Source: Paralichthys olivaceus (lineage: Eukaryota; Chordata; Actinopteri; Pleuronectiformes; Paralichthyidae). From it: a DNA stretch of 64,000 bases. Position numbers and translations under genes: made by a program. The DNA is taken from assembly GCF_024713975.1 (NCBI RefSeq), contig NC_091115.1, positions 106,001 through 170,000 on the forward strand, written 5' to 3'. The notes under the pieces were generated by a model. It saw nothing but the letters and a program-made list of their open reading frames with translations, was not told where the DNA came from and did not search any database. Positions 39,401 through 50,454 of the stretch are shown one piece after another; positions within the stretch are counted from its first letter, which is position 1, and every line of letters starts with the position of its first letter.

Positions 39401-42400
39401 AGTAAAGGCTGAATGCTGAATTTCTTAAAATGATCAGGGACTTGGCCAGAAGAGAGAGAGCAATTCATAATTCGCAGAAGGCTGGGAACAATAGTACTAA
39501 TTACTTTTAGAAGTGAGGTGGGTAGGATGTCGAGAGGAAGAAGAACGCATGTGTGATGCAGTGTCGATGAGTTCAGGAAGAGAAACTTGATGAAAATAAT
39601 GAGGAGAATTTGCGGTTTACGATATTTGGAATGACGTGGTAGTTTGTTCAATATAAGTTCAGTATATCAGTTTGGTTAAAAAAAAAGATAATCAGTAACT
39701 GATCAAATACTCATGTTATCAGAGACCTTTCCCTCGCGGAGCATGATGGCGAGCTGGAAGGAGAACCCCAGTAGTGTCTGCTTGTAACCTCCAGGCTGCA
39801 GGTCGGGCTTTAACAGGCGCTCTGCTGCCACCACATGGTAACGAGTCGTATTAACATCCTGTCAATTGAAAATTAAATTACAGAGATGTGATTCAGAACT
39901 TCTTGTTCTCAGTAACTGGACGTTTTATTATTTTATTGGATAAATGACTTTAGAAACGTAAAACAACAAGTACCAGAGCAGTCGCAGCCATTTTCTTCAG
40001 GTAATCGTTGATGGCAGCGTCTGTCGGAGCGAAGACGGTGAATTCATCACCCTGTTCGATCTCGTCTGTCAAGTTGTAATCCTCAACAACACAAACAGAC
40101 ACACACTGTGAACATTACACATTTATATTGTGTGTGTGCGTGGGTATAGGTGTTTGTATGTTCGTACAATGAGGTATGATCTGAAGAGCGAGAACTCAGG
40201 TCTCAGAGCGAGTGTCGCCAACAGCCCTTCACTCAGCTTCCTGTCGGGAACCAGAACCTGAGGATGAACGCAGAGAGAAGAGTCAGTCAGTCGGAGGTGA
40301 TAAAGCGTCGCCAGCCTTGAGAACGCGTCGGCTCTGTACCTTATCGATTATGTGGATCAGTCCGTTGGTAGCAGCAATATCAGATGTGATGATGGTGGCG
40401 CCACCAACAATTGTGAGCTGATAAAACAAAATCTTAAATGGTTAGAAAGTTCATGGAGAGATTTAAAGATTCTGACCCGTAGAATGAGCTGCGATCATAA
40501 AGCCCAGAGACAGCGATGATTCAGAATTCTGCCTCATGTTGTGAGATCCACATCAGAATCTATTACACGAGTCAAACTCTCATCGAGTATCGTCATGATG
40601 AGAGTTTAATCTACGACTACAACCCAAAGACCAAACAGGAGGAGGAGCCACCGGCTCCACAAACCAAGAAGGTTCATCAGGTGACGCCCACAAGCAGCGC
40701 CTCGTTTTTTCTGAACATTCTCAGGGTTTTACTTCGTGGATTCGACCATCTCAACTGCCAGAACGGCGAGAACCGCTGGATCTGACTTCCTTTGACTTCG
40801 AAGAACATGGCAGCCAAATTTATATCAGATACTTGTTGACACAACTGTCCTCAACGAATAAAAATCAGCGCAGGTTAGAAGACGTTCATTACAAATTTCT
40901 GGTCTTTTGGGCAGAAATGACAGAACATGATCGACCCCCGTGGACTCACCTCATTGGCTGTAGAAACAGGAAATGTAGTCTTGAGAAGTGAGGTCACAGG
41001 GGAAGTGGGGTTCAGGCTGGAAGATGGATAGTTTCCAGGGATCATGTGATTTCTGTCAGGTGTGAAACACAGATGTCAACAAACAGCTGGAGACAAAGTT
41101 AATCTGTCCAAAATAAAAAACACTTTTAAGTTTTAACCTGATGAGACTAGGCAGGTTTCCCTTCGTCGTCCAGAAGTTCTTGTCGTCTGAAGACATTTTG
41201 TCGACAGCAGCAGAAGACGGAACCAGGAGAGTGACGTTCTGATCCGACAGAGACACACCGGAGTCCTGACGGAGGACAGACAAGACTGATGACATCACAA
41301 CAAACTATGAACAGCTGACAAACAGAACCTGCTCATACTCACAGTCGTCCATTTGAAGAATTCAGACGTCTCGGGCAGCACCATCAGCTCCTGTAACATC
41401 AGAAGAACAGACTCAGCTGTGTCAGTGAACGCATCGCACAGTGTTTATTCATGTGAACATAGCTGACACTCACCTGTTCTACGCTCCCGAAACACATTCG
41501 ACCATCTCCAACGTAACCTTCATCACAGACACATGTCCACTGAGAGGACAGCAGCAGACAGCTCGCCTGAACACAAGGACAAGGACAATTACTTGATGTC
41601 CAACAAGTCACCTGATCACATCATCTATTGATCAATTACTATTCGTGATCAATAACAATCATGAGTGAAAACCACAGACTTGTGATTCATGGTCCAATCG
41701 ACCAATCCTGAGTCAGTGTCAGCTGTCAATCATGACGTCTCCGCCTGTTTTTATATCATCAAATAACTGATTCAAACCAAACTGATGAGAAACACTTGAA
41801 CAAACATCAGAGACATGAGAACGAGCTGAAATGACAGAAACATCTTTGACAAACATTTATTTAACGTCTACTTTGAGTTTTTAGTTTGGTCCATGCTAAC
41901 ATGGAGAAGCAGGGTTTATGACTATACTGAGACCAGCCACCAGGGGGCAATCATGTCATCTCACCAGGTAATGGCAGCCTCCACTCATGGTGACACACGG
42001 ATTCACAGCTTCACAGTCTCGTCCGTTTCCTTTGTATCCATGTTTACAGCTGCAGTCACTCTGAGATAAAGACAACACACACCATTGGTTTGTTTAAATG
42101 TCGACAGACATCAGGAGACAATGATTAAAGACCAGACGCTACTTGTAGAGTTAACTGTTAGCCAACTCCATCACCCAGAGCATCATGGGAAGTGTTATTC
42201 CAAACAGAGGTGAGACTCCCCTCAGCATACAGTGACACCTGCAGGGGCTGTGAAGAAATGCAGGTTAAGATAAATCTCACCTGTCCAGGACCTACGTAGA
42301 TGCAGGTGGCGTTAGGGTGACAGCCGCTGGTGTCAGGGCCGTCACAGTTGTTGATTGGTTGACACTCATCTCCATCCTCCCTCCATCCTGTCAGACACTG

Positions 42401-43383
42401 GCAGGAGTGAGTCCCAGGTCCTGTCTTTATACATTTAGCCTGCAGGGGGCAGTGCAGAGTCAAACATGACGGATCTGGACAGACGAGCCACAGCAATCAT
42501 TAAAGAGTGACTTACGTTCACACTGCAGCCGCCACGAAGAGGCGGCGCACAGGGGTCGGACTCCACACAGGTGATACCATCACCCTGGTAACCAGGTTTA
42601 CAGACACACCTGAAAGCACACGCACCAACCCTTTACTGCCCCCTGCTGTACATCTGCTGTAGAGATGTTTAGAGTCAGAGCCCCACAGATAAACTCACCT
42701 GGTCGTCCCCTGACTGAAATCGCAGTCAGCATGGGCGTGGCAGAACTGAGCCTGGATGCCGCAGGCTGCCGTCTGTCGATCGCATAACGGACCAGTGAAC
42801 CCCGGCAGACACGAGTCGACTTTACAGCGACCGCCTGAGTCCGGACGGTTGTCGCACTGTCCTTGGGCACAGAGACACGCTGCGGACACACAGGTAGGGT
42901 CACTTCCTCTGACATCACATATACCTGATGTCACAAGGTGATCATGTCTACGTTAATATTGTTTCTCTACATTAATATTGTTTTAAGGTCTTGACCTTTA
43001 AATGTAAATTATGAATTGGCGCTATATAAATGAAGTTGAATTGAATGTCACTTACTCATGTCACACCTTGGTCCATGTTTATTGGTTCTGGAGCAGAAGT
43101 GACAGCGAGAGCCTTGGAAGTTTGGATCACAGATACAGGAACCGTTTCCTGTGATGCCCTCCATACACTGTAAAAGATACTTCACCTCAACCCTTCATAA
43201 ACTGTAAAAAAATACTTCAGTGGGTAAAAAACGATTCAGTTACTTCAAATCTTTGGTCAATAGAGTTTTTTGTTTGTGCAGATTGAGTCTGACCTGACCG
43301 TGTCCTGAGCAAGGAGTCTGGTATCCACCTGGACAGGGGCGACAGTCAGGACCATAGAAACCTTTACAACATGCTGGAGTCTG

Positions 43384-43468
<85 letters not shown>

Positions 43469-46400
43469 TTCCATCAGAACAGTCTTGGTTGAAGTGCAAA
43501 TTAACTCAGGTCATGAATCATGTGTTTCTGTACCGTTACAGTTGTATTGCAGAGCAAGGAGCAGCCAGTGGCCGGGACGTTGATGGGCGGACTGCCGACA
43601 GAAATCATGTACAGACATCCAAACCTGGACAAGCCCTGACAAGCAGAGATCACACACTGACACACAGTTTTGTAACTCATACTTTTCATGCTCCTGTTTA
43701 TTACACAGTTTATCACTCTACTCAGTTTGAAAAGTGATCAGAGTGAGAAGTCTAACTCTAATAAACTTTAATAAACTGTGATAATAAATGATCAGAGTGA
43801 GACGTCTTACTGTGTCAACCCCAGATGAGCACGGAGTCACTTTGATCTTCAAGCAGCTGACACACTCATCCTGAAAAAAACCCAGTTGATGATACACATT
43901 AAAACTGTTTTTCTTCTGTTTTAAATCAGGTTCGAATCAGGATTAAATCAGGTTAATATCAGGTTTGAATCAGGTTTAAAGACAACTTCAGTCAGTCTGA
44001 ACACAGCAGATCAGGACCTAACCAGCAGATGAAAAAGGAAGATGGTGGCGGTGGAGTCTCACCCTAACAATCTTGGTCTCTGTGATGTCACACCTGTGAG
44101 GCAGCACAGGTTCGATGGAGGGTGGAGTCAAAACTCCATCCAGAACATACAGACGTCCATTCCTTGCTTCCACCGCTGACTCCAACACCGCTGCTCCATT
44201 AACCAGGATCTGACCCTGGAAAACAAAGCTTCACAATATAGACGGCCCAGAATGCAACACCAAACACAAGCCACTTATTTTAAACAAATGTCCAAACTCA
44301 CGTTTTCTGTCACGTTTATCGTCAGAACCTGATTCGCCTTCGTTACAATTCTGGGGCTGGAAACAGCGTTGAAGACTTCCAGCTTCAAATCAGGAAAATA
44401 ATTCTTCATCATCATCATTATCATACACAAGAGTAACTGAATGTAAACATGGTGCCGTACTCACGGCAGTGGACGGGATGATGTGGTTCCTGAGAAGTTC
44501 CACCAGTTTGTTGTGACCCTGAAGTTTCAGAATAAAACGTCAGAGAACAGACGCGTGTATGTGTGTGTGTGTACTAATTTTGAGCCTTTAACCAACAAAG
44601 TGTGGACATTTTGTCTGGTCCTCACTTTCTCACCCGATCTTAATGGAGTGTTTGAGGGTTAGAATCAGGTTGAGGCTTAGATTAGGGTAAGGGAATGCAT
44701 TATGCCAAAGAGTGTCCTCACTAAGCACAAACAAACCTCAGTGCTGCTCAAGTATGTCAAGTGTCCGTCACTCATGGTGTCGAAGGCTAAGCTGGTCGGA
44801 GCGAAGACAGTGATCGGCCCTGGAAGATCCAAGATGGATGCCAGCTGAGTTTTCTGTGGAGTGAACTCAACATGGTCATTAATTCATAGTGACAGGTGAA
44901 AGGTGACACTAATGACCACCGTTCATGACAAGGTCATTACACCTGAGTGGTACATCCTCTGAGGACCAGGACCATCATCAGAACATCTGAGTGTTCTGAA
45001 CAGGAAAAAGGGTCCTCTCAACTCCTCGTGGTTACAGAATCTAAACATGTTGTATGCAAGAAGCGCTTACCTCCAACAAAGTCTTGAACTTGTCAAACTT
45101 TCCGTAGTCAGAGATGATCTTCATCAGGTTCTCCTGAAGACAGCAAACAGAATCAGAATCAGAAGTACTTTATTAATCCCCGTAGGGAAATTAAAAACAT
45201 TGTGAATAAATGGATCCGTCAAAACAGGATCAGATCCGGTGTGAGAACACTTTTTTTACCTCAGGATTGCTCTCAACGGTCGGTGTGACACTGTCCATCA
45301 GCTTATTGATGAGATGGATCATCCCGTTGGATGCGACGATATCTGACTGGATGATCACACCTTTCTTTCTGCTGCCATGGATACGAATTTTGGTCTGAGC
45401 GTCCTGGAAGAAAAACAATGATTTGATTTGAGGAAGGAGACAAGGCTGACGACCTGAAGACTGGACGACCGGTCAATGCAGCAAACACGTCAAAAGATGG
45501 ATTCATCATAAAACCTTCTTACTAAGAACATACGTTCATTCATCTGTTTGTTAAAGACGTTATTCTCACTGATCTCTCACCCCCTCCGACGTGTCCACCC
45601 CTGCTGATTTTCCCGTCAGGGTGAAAAACACGTTTGTTTTTTTCAGAGTGTCAAATGGCATCACCCCGGCAACCAGGTGCATCTTACACAGGTACTCAGC
45701 TCTAGATGAGTTGGCAAGCAGAATCCTCACCTGTGGATGGACAGATGGACAACGTGACAGGACAATCAGACGTCAATCTGACGATGATCGGACGTTAGTC
45801 GTACGTTGATCAGAAGATGATCAGACATTGATCGGATGTTGATTAGGGTTAGGGTTAACCCAATAATAAATCAATTTCATTAGACGAAGATGAGAAACTG
45901 AGGTCAGAGCAACAGAAACTTTTATCAGTTGATAAATTTGATGGATTCTCACCAATGTTCCTTTGAAACCTTTATTGATCGGGATGAAAACGGTGAATGG
46001 ACCCAGGTTCTGCAGAGGCCACGACAGCAAACCTGAAATGACAACAAGGTCCTTTAATTGTCCGATCAGCTCATCTGCTTCTTTCTCTAAAACGAATCAT
46101 CGTACCGAACAGTTCAATGGCGTTGCTCAGTTGACCCCTCCACTGTCCACCAGGTTCCGTGTTCAGCTCGTTCAGACGCTGCACGATGTTCCCGTAACAC
46201 ACTTTACCGTTACCAATGTAACCCTGGAGACAGGTACATCTGAGGGACAGAGGGACAGGTGATGTTACTGCAGTTAAAAACATCCAGGGGTGAAGAGACA
46301 GAGAGTTCAGGGGACTGACTCGACTTGTCCCGGGCCCACGGTCGAACAGTTGGCCTTCTTGTGACAGGAACCTGGTCGACAGACGTCCTTCAGGCTGCAG

Positions 46401-47220
46401 CCGCCGTTCGACAGGTTGTTGAAGCCAGGAAGACACTCACAGTGAGACTGAAGCAGAGAGACAGTTTTATTATGATGGCGAATCCTCCTCGGATCTTGAT
46501 CCTGATCTTCAGTCTAAACCTGTTCTTGATCTTGATCATGCTCCTGGTTCTGATCTGGAGGAACCTAGTTCCTCTCAGTTTTTCATTACCTTTCCTGGTC
46601 CGTCATAGATGCATTGCGTGGACTCAGTGGAGCAGCCTCCTTTTTTGGTCTGACACGGATCGATGGCCATGCAGACTCGTCCGTCGCCGATGTAACCCTC
46701 ATTACAGGCACACAGGTGCTGGTTTGGACCCGTGTGGATGCAGGAGGCGTTGGTGTGACAGACCCTCTGAAGACACGGGTTTATCGCTGAGGACGTAGAC
46801 CATAAATAAATATAAAAACCAATAAAGTTTAAATAAAGAAAGAATAATGTTTAAACTCAAAGAATAAAGTATAAACTCACATAAACACTGATCTCCTGAC
46901 ATCTGGTGACCTGGTAAACACTGACATACTAACTGACCCGTCAGAGCTTCTTCCATACAACGAGAGTTCTGCCGACACCTGAGCGCTGCACACTCAGGAA
47001 CCTCTGTGAGGTCAGAGGTCAGAGGTCAGGTAATGATGAGATAACTGATGATGAGTAATGACTGATTATTGATCAGACTTACCCTTTTCACAGTTTGGAC
47101 CTTTGTATCCTGAGAAACAGGTGCAGTGTCCATCACCTTTTAATCCAGAGTCACAGAGACCATGAAGACAGGAACACTCTGAGGGGGGGATGGAGACAGA
47201 GAGAGAGGGAGGGAGGGAGG

Positions 47221-47275
<55 letters not shown>

Positions 47276-47305
47276 GGGAGGGAGAGAGAGAGAGAGTGGG
47301 AGAGG

Positions 47306-47368
<63 letters not shown>

Positions 47369-49071
47369 AGGGAGAGAGAGAGAGAGTGGGAGAGGGAGAG
47401 AGAGAGAGTGGGAGAGGGAGAGAGAGAGGGAGGGAGAGAGAGAGAGAGAGCGAGACATTAATAAAGTCTGTTTTTGATAAAATTATAAATTATTTTATAA
47501 GAAACAATTTCATGTTACCTGAACTACAGGTGGATCCAAATCTACCTGGAGAACAGTCCTCACATGATGTACCAGCAAACCCCTCCTACACACACACACA
47601 CACACCTTGTTAACGACTCAAAGAACCTCCTGAAAGACTGTGTGTAGCAGGTGTGTATCTACATGTGTATCCAGGTGTGAATCCATGTGTGTATCCAGGT
47701 GTGTATCTAGGTGTGTGTCACCTGACAGGTACAGGTTCCGTTTCCTCCCAGTCCATCGGAGCAGATTCCTCGGTCGCTGCAGGGTCTGTCGGCTCGATCA
47801 GGACATTCTGAAACAACAGAAAAAAACTTTCAATGTCTGTCCGTCCACTTCCTGTGTCCCGCCACACTGCTGCTACATCTCTGGTTCCTGTTCCCAGGTA
47901 TGGGTCAGAGGTCAGAGGTCAGAGGTCGTAGTTGGTCCAACTCCATGTGACCATCAGCACATTTCAGTCCAGCTGATCCTGAGTCTGCAGAGAGGAAGGA
48001 AGTCGTGATCCTGCAGGATGATCTGCTTCCTGTAGGAGGGAACATGTAACACACACTAATGGGGGGTGAAGTGTTTGAATCCATGAAACACTTCTGGAGT
48101 CTCAGGGGGAAACTTTGTTAGAGCAGAATCCAACACAACTGAAGTAACTAGTGAACAAAGCTTCAGAGGAAATATAACAACATAAAAACACGTTTCCATC
48201 CTGCTCCTGTGATGTCATCAAGTGTGAGAGATAATGAGCTAATAAAAAAAAGCTAAGCTCAACTTAACAAAACTGGGCTAAACTTGAATAAACTAAATTG
48301 AAGTCAACTGAAACTAAACCTAAAACAAACTAGTTAAGCTAATTAGTCAGATGGACTGATAAACAATATGTATGTTTTTTTCCCTCACAATAAAAGCCTG
48401 GTGAAGTGTTTTATGTCAAGTAGCAGTTAGCATTAGCAGGGAGCTAATGACAGTGGCTCCTTAACATGTAGATTGACATGTGACTCAGATAAAGTTTTTC
48501 TCTGCCCTCACCGACACAGTCCGGCCCCCAGTAACCAGGACAACAGCTCTTCAGCTCCACCTCCCGATAACATTCGAAGCTGCAGCCGCTGATTGGCAGT
48601 TTCAAACTGGCAGTTTTGATGTGGTACCTGAGGAGAGAACGTCACGGAGATGTCACAGAGGGTTCTCACATGTTCTCACGTGTCCTCATGTGTCGTCACG
48701 TGTTCTCACGTGTTACACTGACCTGCAGTCCTGAGCCATGGAATGTGGCGTCCGTTTGAATCCTGATGGACACGAGATCAACAGACTGATGCTGCATGAG
48801 TGACACGACGTCCGAGTCCTGAGAACTGTCGATTTCGAGCAGAAGTTCTAAAAAACAACATTTCAGTTTAAACTAAATATACAAAAGAATATTTATATAA
48901 AGGCGTATTCATCAGTATAATTTGTAATCATACACACAGATGTTTGTACTTCTATCTTAGTGAGGACACTCAATGACATAATGCAATAATAATGCACTCT
49001 GCAGGTTGTACACTCAAACTGGTCCTCACAAAGATAGCTGTACAAGAGCACTCAGACTAACACACACACAT

Positions 49072-49114
<43 letters not shown>

Positions 49115-49559
49115 TTAAATGTTACTTCTAGAATAAACTAATTCATTTCATCCACATGATAATAATTATAGAAACAATAATAATAATAATAATAATATTT
49201 GTTTGGTTTAAACACATTTTGTCACATTTGGCAGAAAAACAGTTTGTTTGCTTTAAGTTTGACTGAAGATCAAAGAATTGAATAAAAATAACCTGAGAAT
49301 TGATTTGAGTTATTTTTAAATCTTAAAAATAAAAACTGAGGAATCTGTGGTTCGAACAGAAGGAAACAAACTTTAGGTAAATATGAGTGATCTCTGAGTG
49401 AATGAGAGAGTGAATACATGAATGAGTGAAAAATAAACAAATAAGTGAGTGAATACATGAATGAGTAAGTGAAGGTACCTGTTGTGCAGCAGCTGACGTC
49501 TTCATCATCATCATCATCAGAGAGACGAGCAGCAGTTTCAGACTCGGATTGTCCTCCAT
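26325..49559 (-). CDS. stab2: Stabilin (probably stabilin-2/HARE), giant scavenger receptor, complete, 69 coding exons
   Basis: Stabilins are type I endocytic receptors of sinusoidal endothelium and macrophages. Stabilin-2 clears hyaluronan, other glycosaminoglycans and modified lipoproteins. The 69 coding exons, listed by block in separate entries, sum to 7608 bases (2535 aa). Exon number and length fit vertebrate stabilins (about 2550-2570 aa). Order: signal peptide, EGF-like cluster, FAS1-1 and 2, EGF cluster, FAS1-3 and 4, EGF cluster, FAS1-5 and 6, EGF cluster, Link domain (about residues 2186-2285), FAS1-7, transmembrane helix (about 2449-2472), and a cytoplasmic tail of roughly 63 residues with the NPVYE motif. 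That motif resembles the NPLYE of STAB2 more than the NPVF of STAB1, so stab2 is favoured; the paralogue call is less certain than the family. The ATG is at 49557-49559. All splice phases agree across the 68 introns. Introns carry a LINE, CA repeats and interspersed repeats. Confidence 0.93.
26757..27015 (-). repeat. Unclassified interspersed repeat, copy A
   Basis: On the minus strand it reads GTGTCAGCTGTCAATCATGA, then an ATATCATCAAATAACT segment, ending in CACCAGGGGGCAA. Copies B (41700-41955) and C (51335-51575) align along nearly the whole length, and D (60235-60345) over the first part. It lies in a stab2 intron. Confidence 0.7.
27086..27125. repeat. (CA)n microsatellite forming a splice donor
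   Basis: About 19 CA units. On the minus strand the exon 27126-27257 ends AAG directly followed by GTGTGTGT, so the donor dinucleotide is the first repeat unit. Confidence 0.9.
28318..28688 (-). other. stab2: stab2 exons 61-62: Link (hyaluronan-binding) domain
   Basis: Exons 28555-28688 and 28318-28483. The first half has [34 protein letters not shown] and YAQQ. The second has [31 protein letters not shown] and DVFCYQM. Four Cys fall in Link-module order. In stabilin-2 this module lies near the membrane and contributes to hyaluronan uptake. Confidence 0.92.
28850..31942 (-). other. stab2: stab2 exons 54-60: fourth EGF-like cluster
   Basis: Exons 31883-31942, 31678-31801, 31237-31386, 31055-31159, 30670-30777, 29067-29260, 28850-28991. 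Repeats include [62 protein letters not shown] and [16 protein letters not shown] fragment interrupts the intron between 29260 and 30670. Confidence 0.9.
29335..30250 (+). mobile_element. LINE 3'-end fragment with (GAATT)n tail
   Basis: The plus strand begins with a LINE C-terminal coding stretch (pattern [19 protein letters not shown], then [13 protein letters not shown]) at about 29395-29500. It runs through duplicated CCCATCATGCACTGAG and a pyrimidine-rich segment, and ends GGTGCTATACAAATAAAATT plus GAATT repeats at 30245. It lies in a stab2 intron, opposite to the gene, and is the fullest of four related copies. Confidence 0.82.
32155..32400. repeat. Interspersed repeat fragment (LINE-tail-like)
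   Basis: ATCAATCAATCAAATTTATT with a TATAGCAC start is followed by a GC-richer segment with ACTCCCAGGTGGAAGAAACC and GGCAGAACCGGGCTCGG. This looks like a common teleost LINE-end repeat. I recall the pattern but cannot name the family. Confidence 0.55.
32535..34440 (-). other. stab2: stab2 exons 46-53: FAS1 domains 5 and 6
   Basis: Exons 34396-34440, 34233-34325, 33893-34048, 33669-33797, 33496-33555, 33168-33344, 32759-32848, 32535-32681. Hallmarks: [13 protein letters not shown] and [19 protein letters not shown] (domain 5); [30 protein letters not shown] and [15 protein letters not shown] (domain 6). Confidence 0.9.
33395..33495. repeat. (GT)n microsatellite
   Basis: About 50 GT units, a few interrupted by TT, adjoining the donor of the 33496-33555 exon of stab2. 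Confidence 0.95.
34517..37599 (-). other. stab2: stab2 exons 36-45: third EGF-like cluster
   Basis: Exons 37537-37599, 36887-36985, 36606-36801, 36427-36522, 36207-36264, 36029-36102, 35826-35951, 35506-35579, 35352-35423, 34517-34636. Repeats include [74 protein letters not shown] and [12 protein letters not shown]. Confidence 0.9.
37850..39690 (-). mobile_element. 5'-truncated LINE with inactivated reverse transcriptase
   Basis: Read on the minus strand: an N-terminal RT segment ([36 protein letters not shown]) at 39379-39560, [18 protein letters not shown] at 39200-39260, [18 protein letters not shown] near 38885-38940, then ALYTCLSQ and [10 protein letters not shown] near 38400-38500. 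The low end is TTTATTTCTATAGCAC at about 37870. This is an L2/Rex-like RT. The catalytic block reads YAQ where YADDTQ is expected. The fragment sits in the stab2 intron between exons 37680-37808 and 39727-39858, in gene orientation. Confidence 0.85.
40516..40785 (+). CDS. Possible nested small ORF or retrocopy fragment antisense to stab2
   Basis: A 90-codon ORF lies wholly inside the stab2 intron 40418-40949, on the opposite strand. It encodes a compositionally normal peptide: acidic/aromatic [17 protein letters not shown], Pro-rich linker, then hydrophobic [13 protein letters not shown], ending NGENRWI. It is not repeat-derived and not a mirror of a stab2 exon. AATAAA follows the stop by about 70 bases (40857-40862). 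I do not recognise the protein. It could be a nested gene, the last exon of a spliced plus-strand gene, a processed pseudogene fragment, or chance. No upstream promoter or splice acceptor was established. Confidence 0.3.
   Translation: MIQNSASCCEIHIRIYYTSQTLIEYRHDESLIYDYNPKTKQEEEPPAPQTKKVHQVTPTSSASFFLNILRVLLRGFDHLNCQNGENRWI
40857..40862 (+). terminator. AATAAA downstream of the nested ORF
   Basis: Canonical polyadenylation hexamer about 70 bases past the TGA of the 40516-40785 ORF, on the same strand. It may be coincidental in AT-rich intronic DNA. Confidence 0.3.
41700..41955 (+). repeat. Unclassified interspersed repeat, copy B
   Basis: Starts CTGAGTCAGTGTCAGCTGTC, includes ATATCATCAAATAACTGATT and ends CACCAGGGGGCAATCATG. 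It is very similar to copies A and C and lies in a stab2 intron. Confidence 0.7.
42970..43047 (+). mobile_element. Short LINE 3'-tail fragment
   Basis: TTAAGGTCTTGACCTTTAAA...GCGCTATATAAATGAAGTTGAATTGAATG matches the last about 60 bases of the LINE end seen at 29335-30250. Confidence 0.65.
43382..43466. repeat. (CA)n microsatellite next to a stab2 acceptor
   Basis: About 41 CA units. On the minus strand the GT run ends TGTGTTCAG, the acceptor of the 43294-43380 exon. Confidence 0.95.
44556..44735. repeat. CA-flanked fold-back repeat, copy 2
   Basis: GTGTGTGTGTACTAATTTTG, a GTCCTCACTTTCTC block, a TTAGGG-like centre (GAGGGTTAGAATCAGG) and AGTGTCCTCACTAAGCAC. Same family as copies 1, 3 and 4. 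Confidence 0.55.
45160..45206. repeat. Interspersed repeat tail fragment
   Basis: GAAGTACTTTATTAATCCCC-GTAGGGAAATTA is the familiar teleost motif found at the ends of many retroelements (TTTATTGATCCC..GGGAAATT). Only about 45 bp remain here. Confidence 0.6.
47185..47455. repeat. (GA)n / (GGGA)n purine tract
   Basis: About 270 bp of pure GAGAGA with GGGAGGGA interruptions, in a stab2 intron. It creates Arg/Glu and Leu/Ser/Pro pseudo-ORFs. Confidence 0.97.
48937..49110. repeat. CA-flanked fold-back repeat, copy 3
   Basis: TTGTACTTCTATCTTAGTGA...ACACTCAATGACATAATGCA then CTGGTCCTCACAAAGATAGC and a (CA)n run at 49062-49110. It lies in stab2 intron 1. Confidence 0.6.
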
Positions 49560-50454
49560 GTCTTCTTCTTCTCTTCTGTCCAGGATGTCTGCAGCGTCCC
49601 ACTCTTTTCAACCTCCTGTGCCCCCCCCCCCCCCCGTTTCCTGGACGACGAGTTCGGAGTAAAATCAGCTGACTCAGGTGTTTTATTTACACACTTCTCC
49701 TCAGGATTAAAACAATGTTCACACACGTTTTAACTGAACATACATGTTGTCAACTTCATACACCAACACATAAACAAAGTAATACTCATCTGTATTAACT
49801 GTCCTGTTCCATCTTTACGATTAATGTGTTTTACATTATACATCATTTCTAGTGTTTATATTTCTTTGTGTCAATATCGATTGTTTATTTCCATTGTTTA
49901 ACATAAAACATCAAATAAATTTACACTGTAAAAATATTAAAAACCAGCAGAATTAAAACTATAATTGTCTTATCAGTTCAAATAAAAATGTATAAAACAT
50001 ATTATTGTTATCAATAATGAAATGAATAATAATAATAAAACACAATCAAATCTGAGGTTTGTTCTATGAAACTGTCTTAACATATCCAGGATATCTGTCA
50101 GTTATCCAGCGGAATTTAACCTAACAATCACAGTCAGGCTAAATGGTCACATGACGCTGGTTATCAACTTGTTAAGTTAGCTACGTTTTTTTTATCCACA
50201 CCAGCTCCACAGGTTCCTCTGATGTCATGTTTCAAGGGAATATATTGGTCAGTGGGTGGAGCTTTTATACTGTTTGATCATAAGTTACCATGATAACAAG
50301 TGAACGAGCTTCGTGGGACTGAAAACTCTAAATTAAACCTGAAGTTAACCTGAAAAACATAAATCCTGCTTCTTAGTTCAGAGCTCTGGTTCAAACTCAA
50401 TTAACTTATATTTGATTTAATTAAAAATCAAAAACTACAGGATAGTGAAAGTTA

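Larger units (their letters stand above)
37680..41390 (-). other. stab2: stab2 exons 28-35: FAS1 domains 3 and 4
   Basis: Exons 41343-41390, 41138-41265, 40950-41052, 40340-40417, 40168-40257, 39974-40081, 39727-39858, 37680-37808. Hallmarks: [15 protein letters not shown] and [15 protein letters not shown] (domain 3); [25 protein letters not shown] and [13 protein letters not shown] (domain 4). The intron between the last two exons contains a LINE. Confidence 0.9.
41474..43870 (-). other. stab2: stab2 exons 19-27: second EGF-like cluster
   Basis: Exons 43811-43870, 43534-43635, 43294-43380, 43056-43167, 42699-42879, 42516-42609, 42281-42439, 41965-42060, 41474-41566. Cys-rich repeats include [42 protein letters not shown] and [11 protein letters not shown]. 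Frame continuity places the 43534-43635 acceptor at GTCAG|GGCTTG and not at the CCAG 11 bases further in. Confidence 0.9.
44063..46239 (-). other. stab2: stab2 exons 10-18: FAS1 domains 1 and 2
   Basis: Exons 46106-46239, 45953-46032, 45581-45730, 45260-45403, 45071-45133, 44737-44853, 44465-44518, 44302-44382, 44063-44215. FAS1 hallmarks: [13 protein letters not shown] followed by [17 protein letters not shown] for domain 1; [22 protein letters not shown] and [14 protein letters not shown] for domain 2. FAS1 folds mediate adhesion and ligand binding. Confidence 0.9.
46320..49559 (-). other. stab2: stab2 exons 1-9: signal peptide and first EGF-like cluster
   Basis: Exons 49479-49559, 48723-48847, 48512-48627, 47722-47807, 47519-47585, 47083-47178, 46881-47003, 46590-46786, 46320-46447. 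Exon 1 encodes the signal peptide, with an unusual run of five Met ([15 protein letters not shown]). Then come a Cys-rich segment ([12 protein letters not shown]) and EGF/laminin-like repeats such as [23 protein letters not shown] and [10 protein letters not shown]. Confidence 0.9.

Noticed and set aside
45836..45862. Interstitial telomere repeat (TTAGGGTTAGGGTTAACCC)
   Set aside because: Only about two units. Too short to indicate a telomere fusion.
47066..47613. Arg/Glu-rich and Leu/Ser/Pro-rich ORFs
   Set aside because: Translations of the GA-purine tract in a stab2 intron, running into a real stab2 exon on the minus strand.
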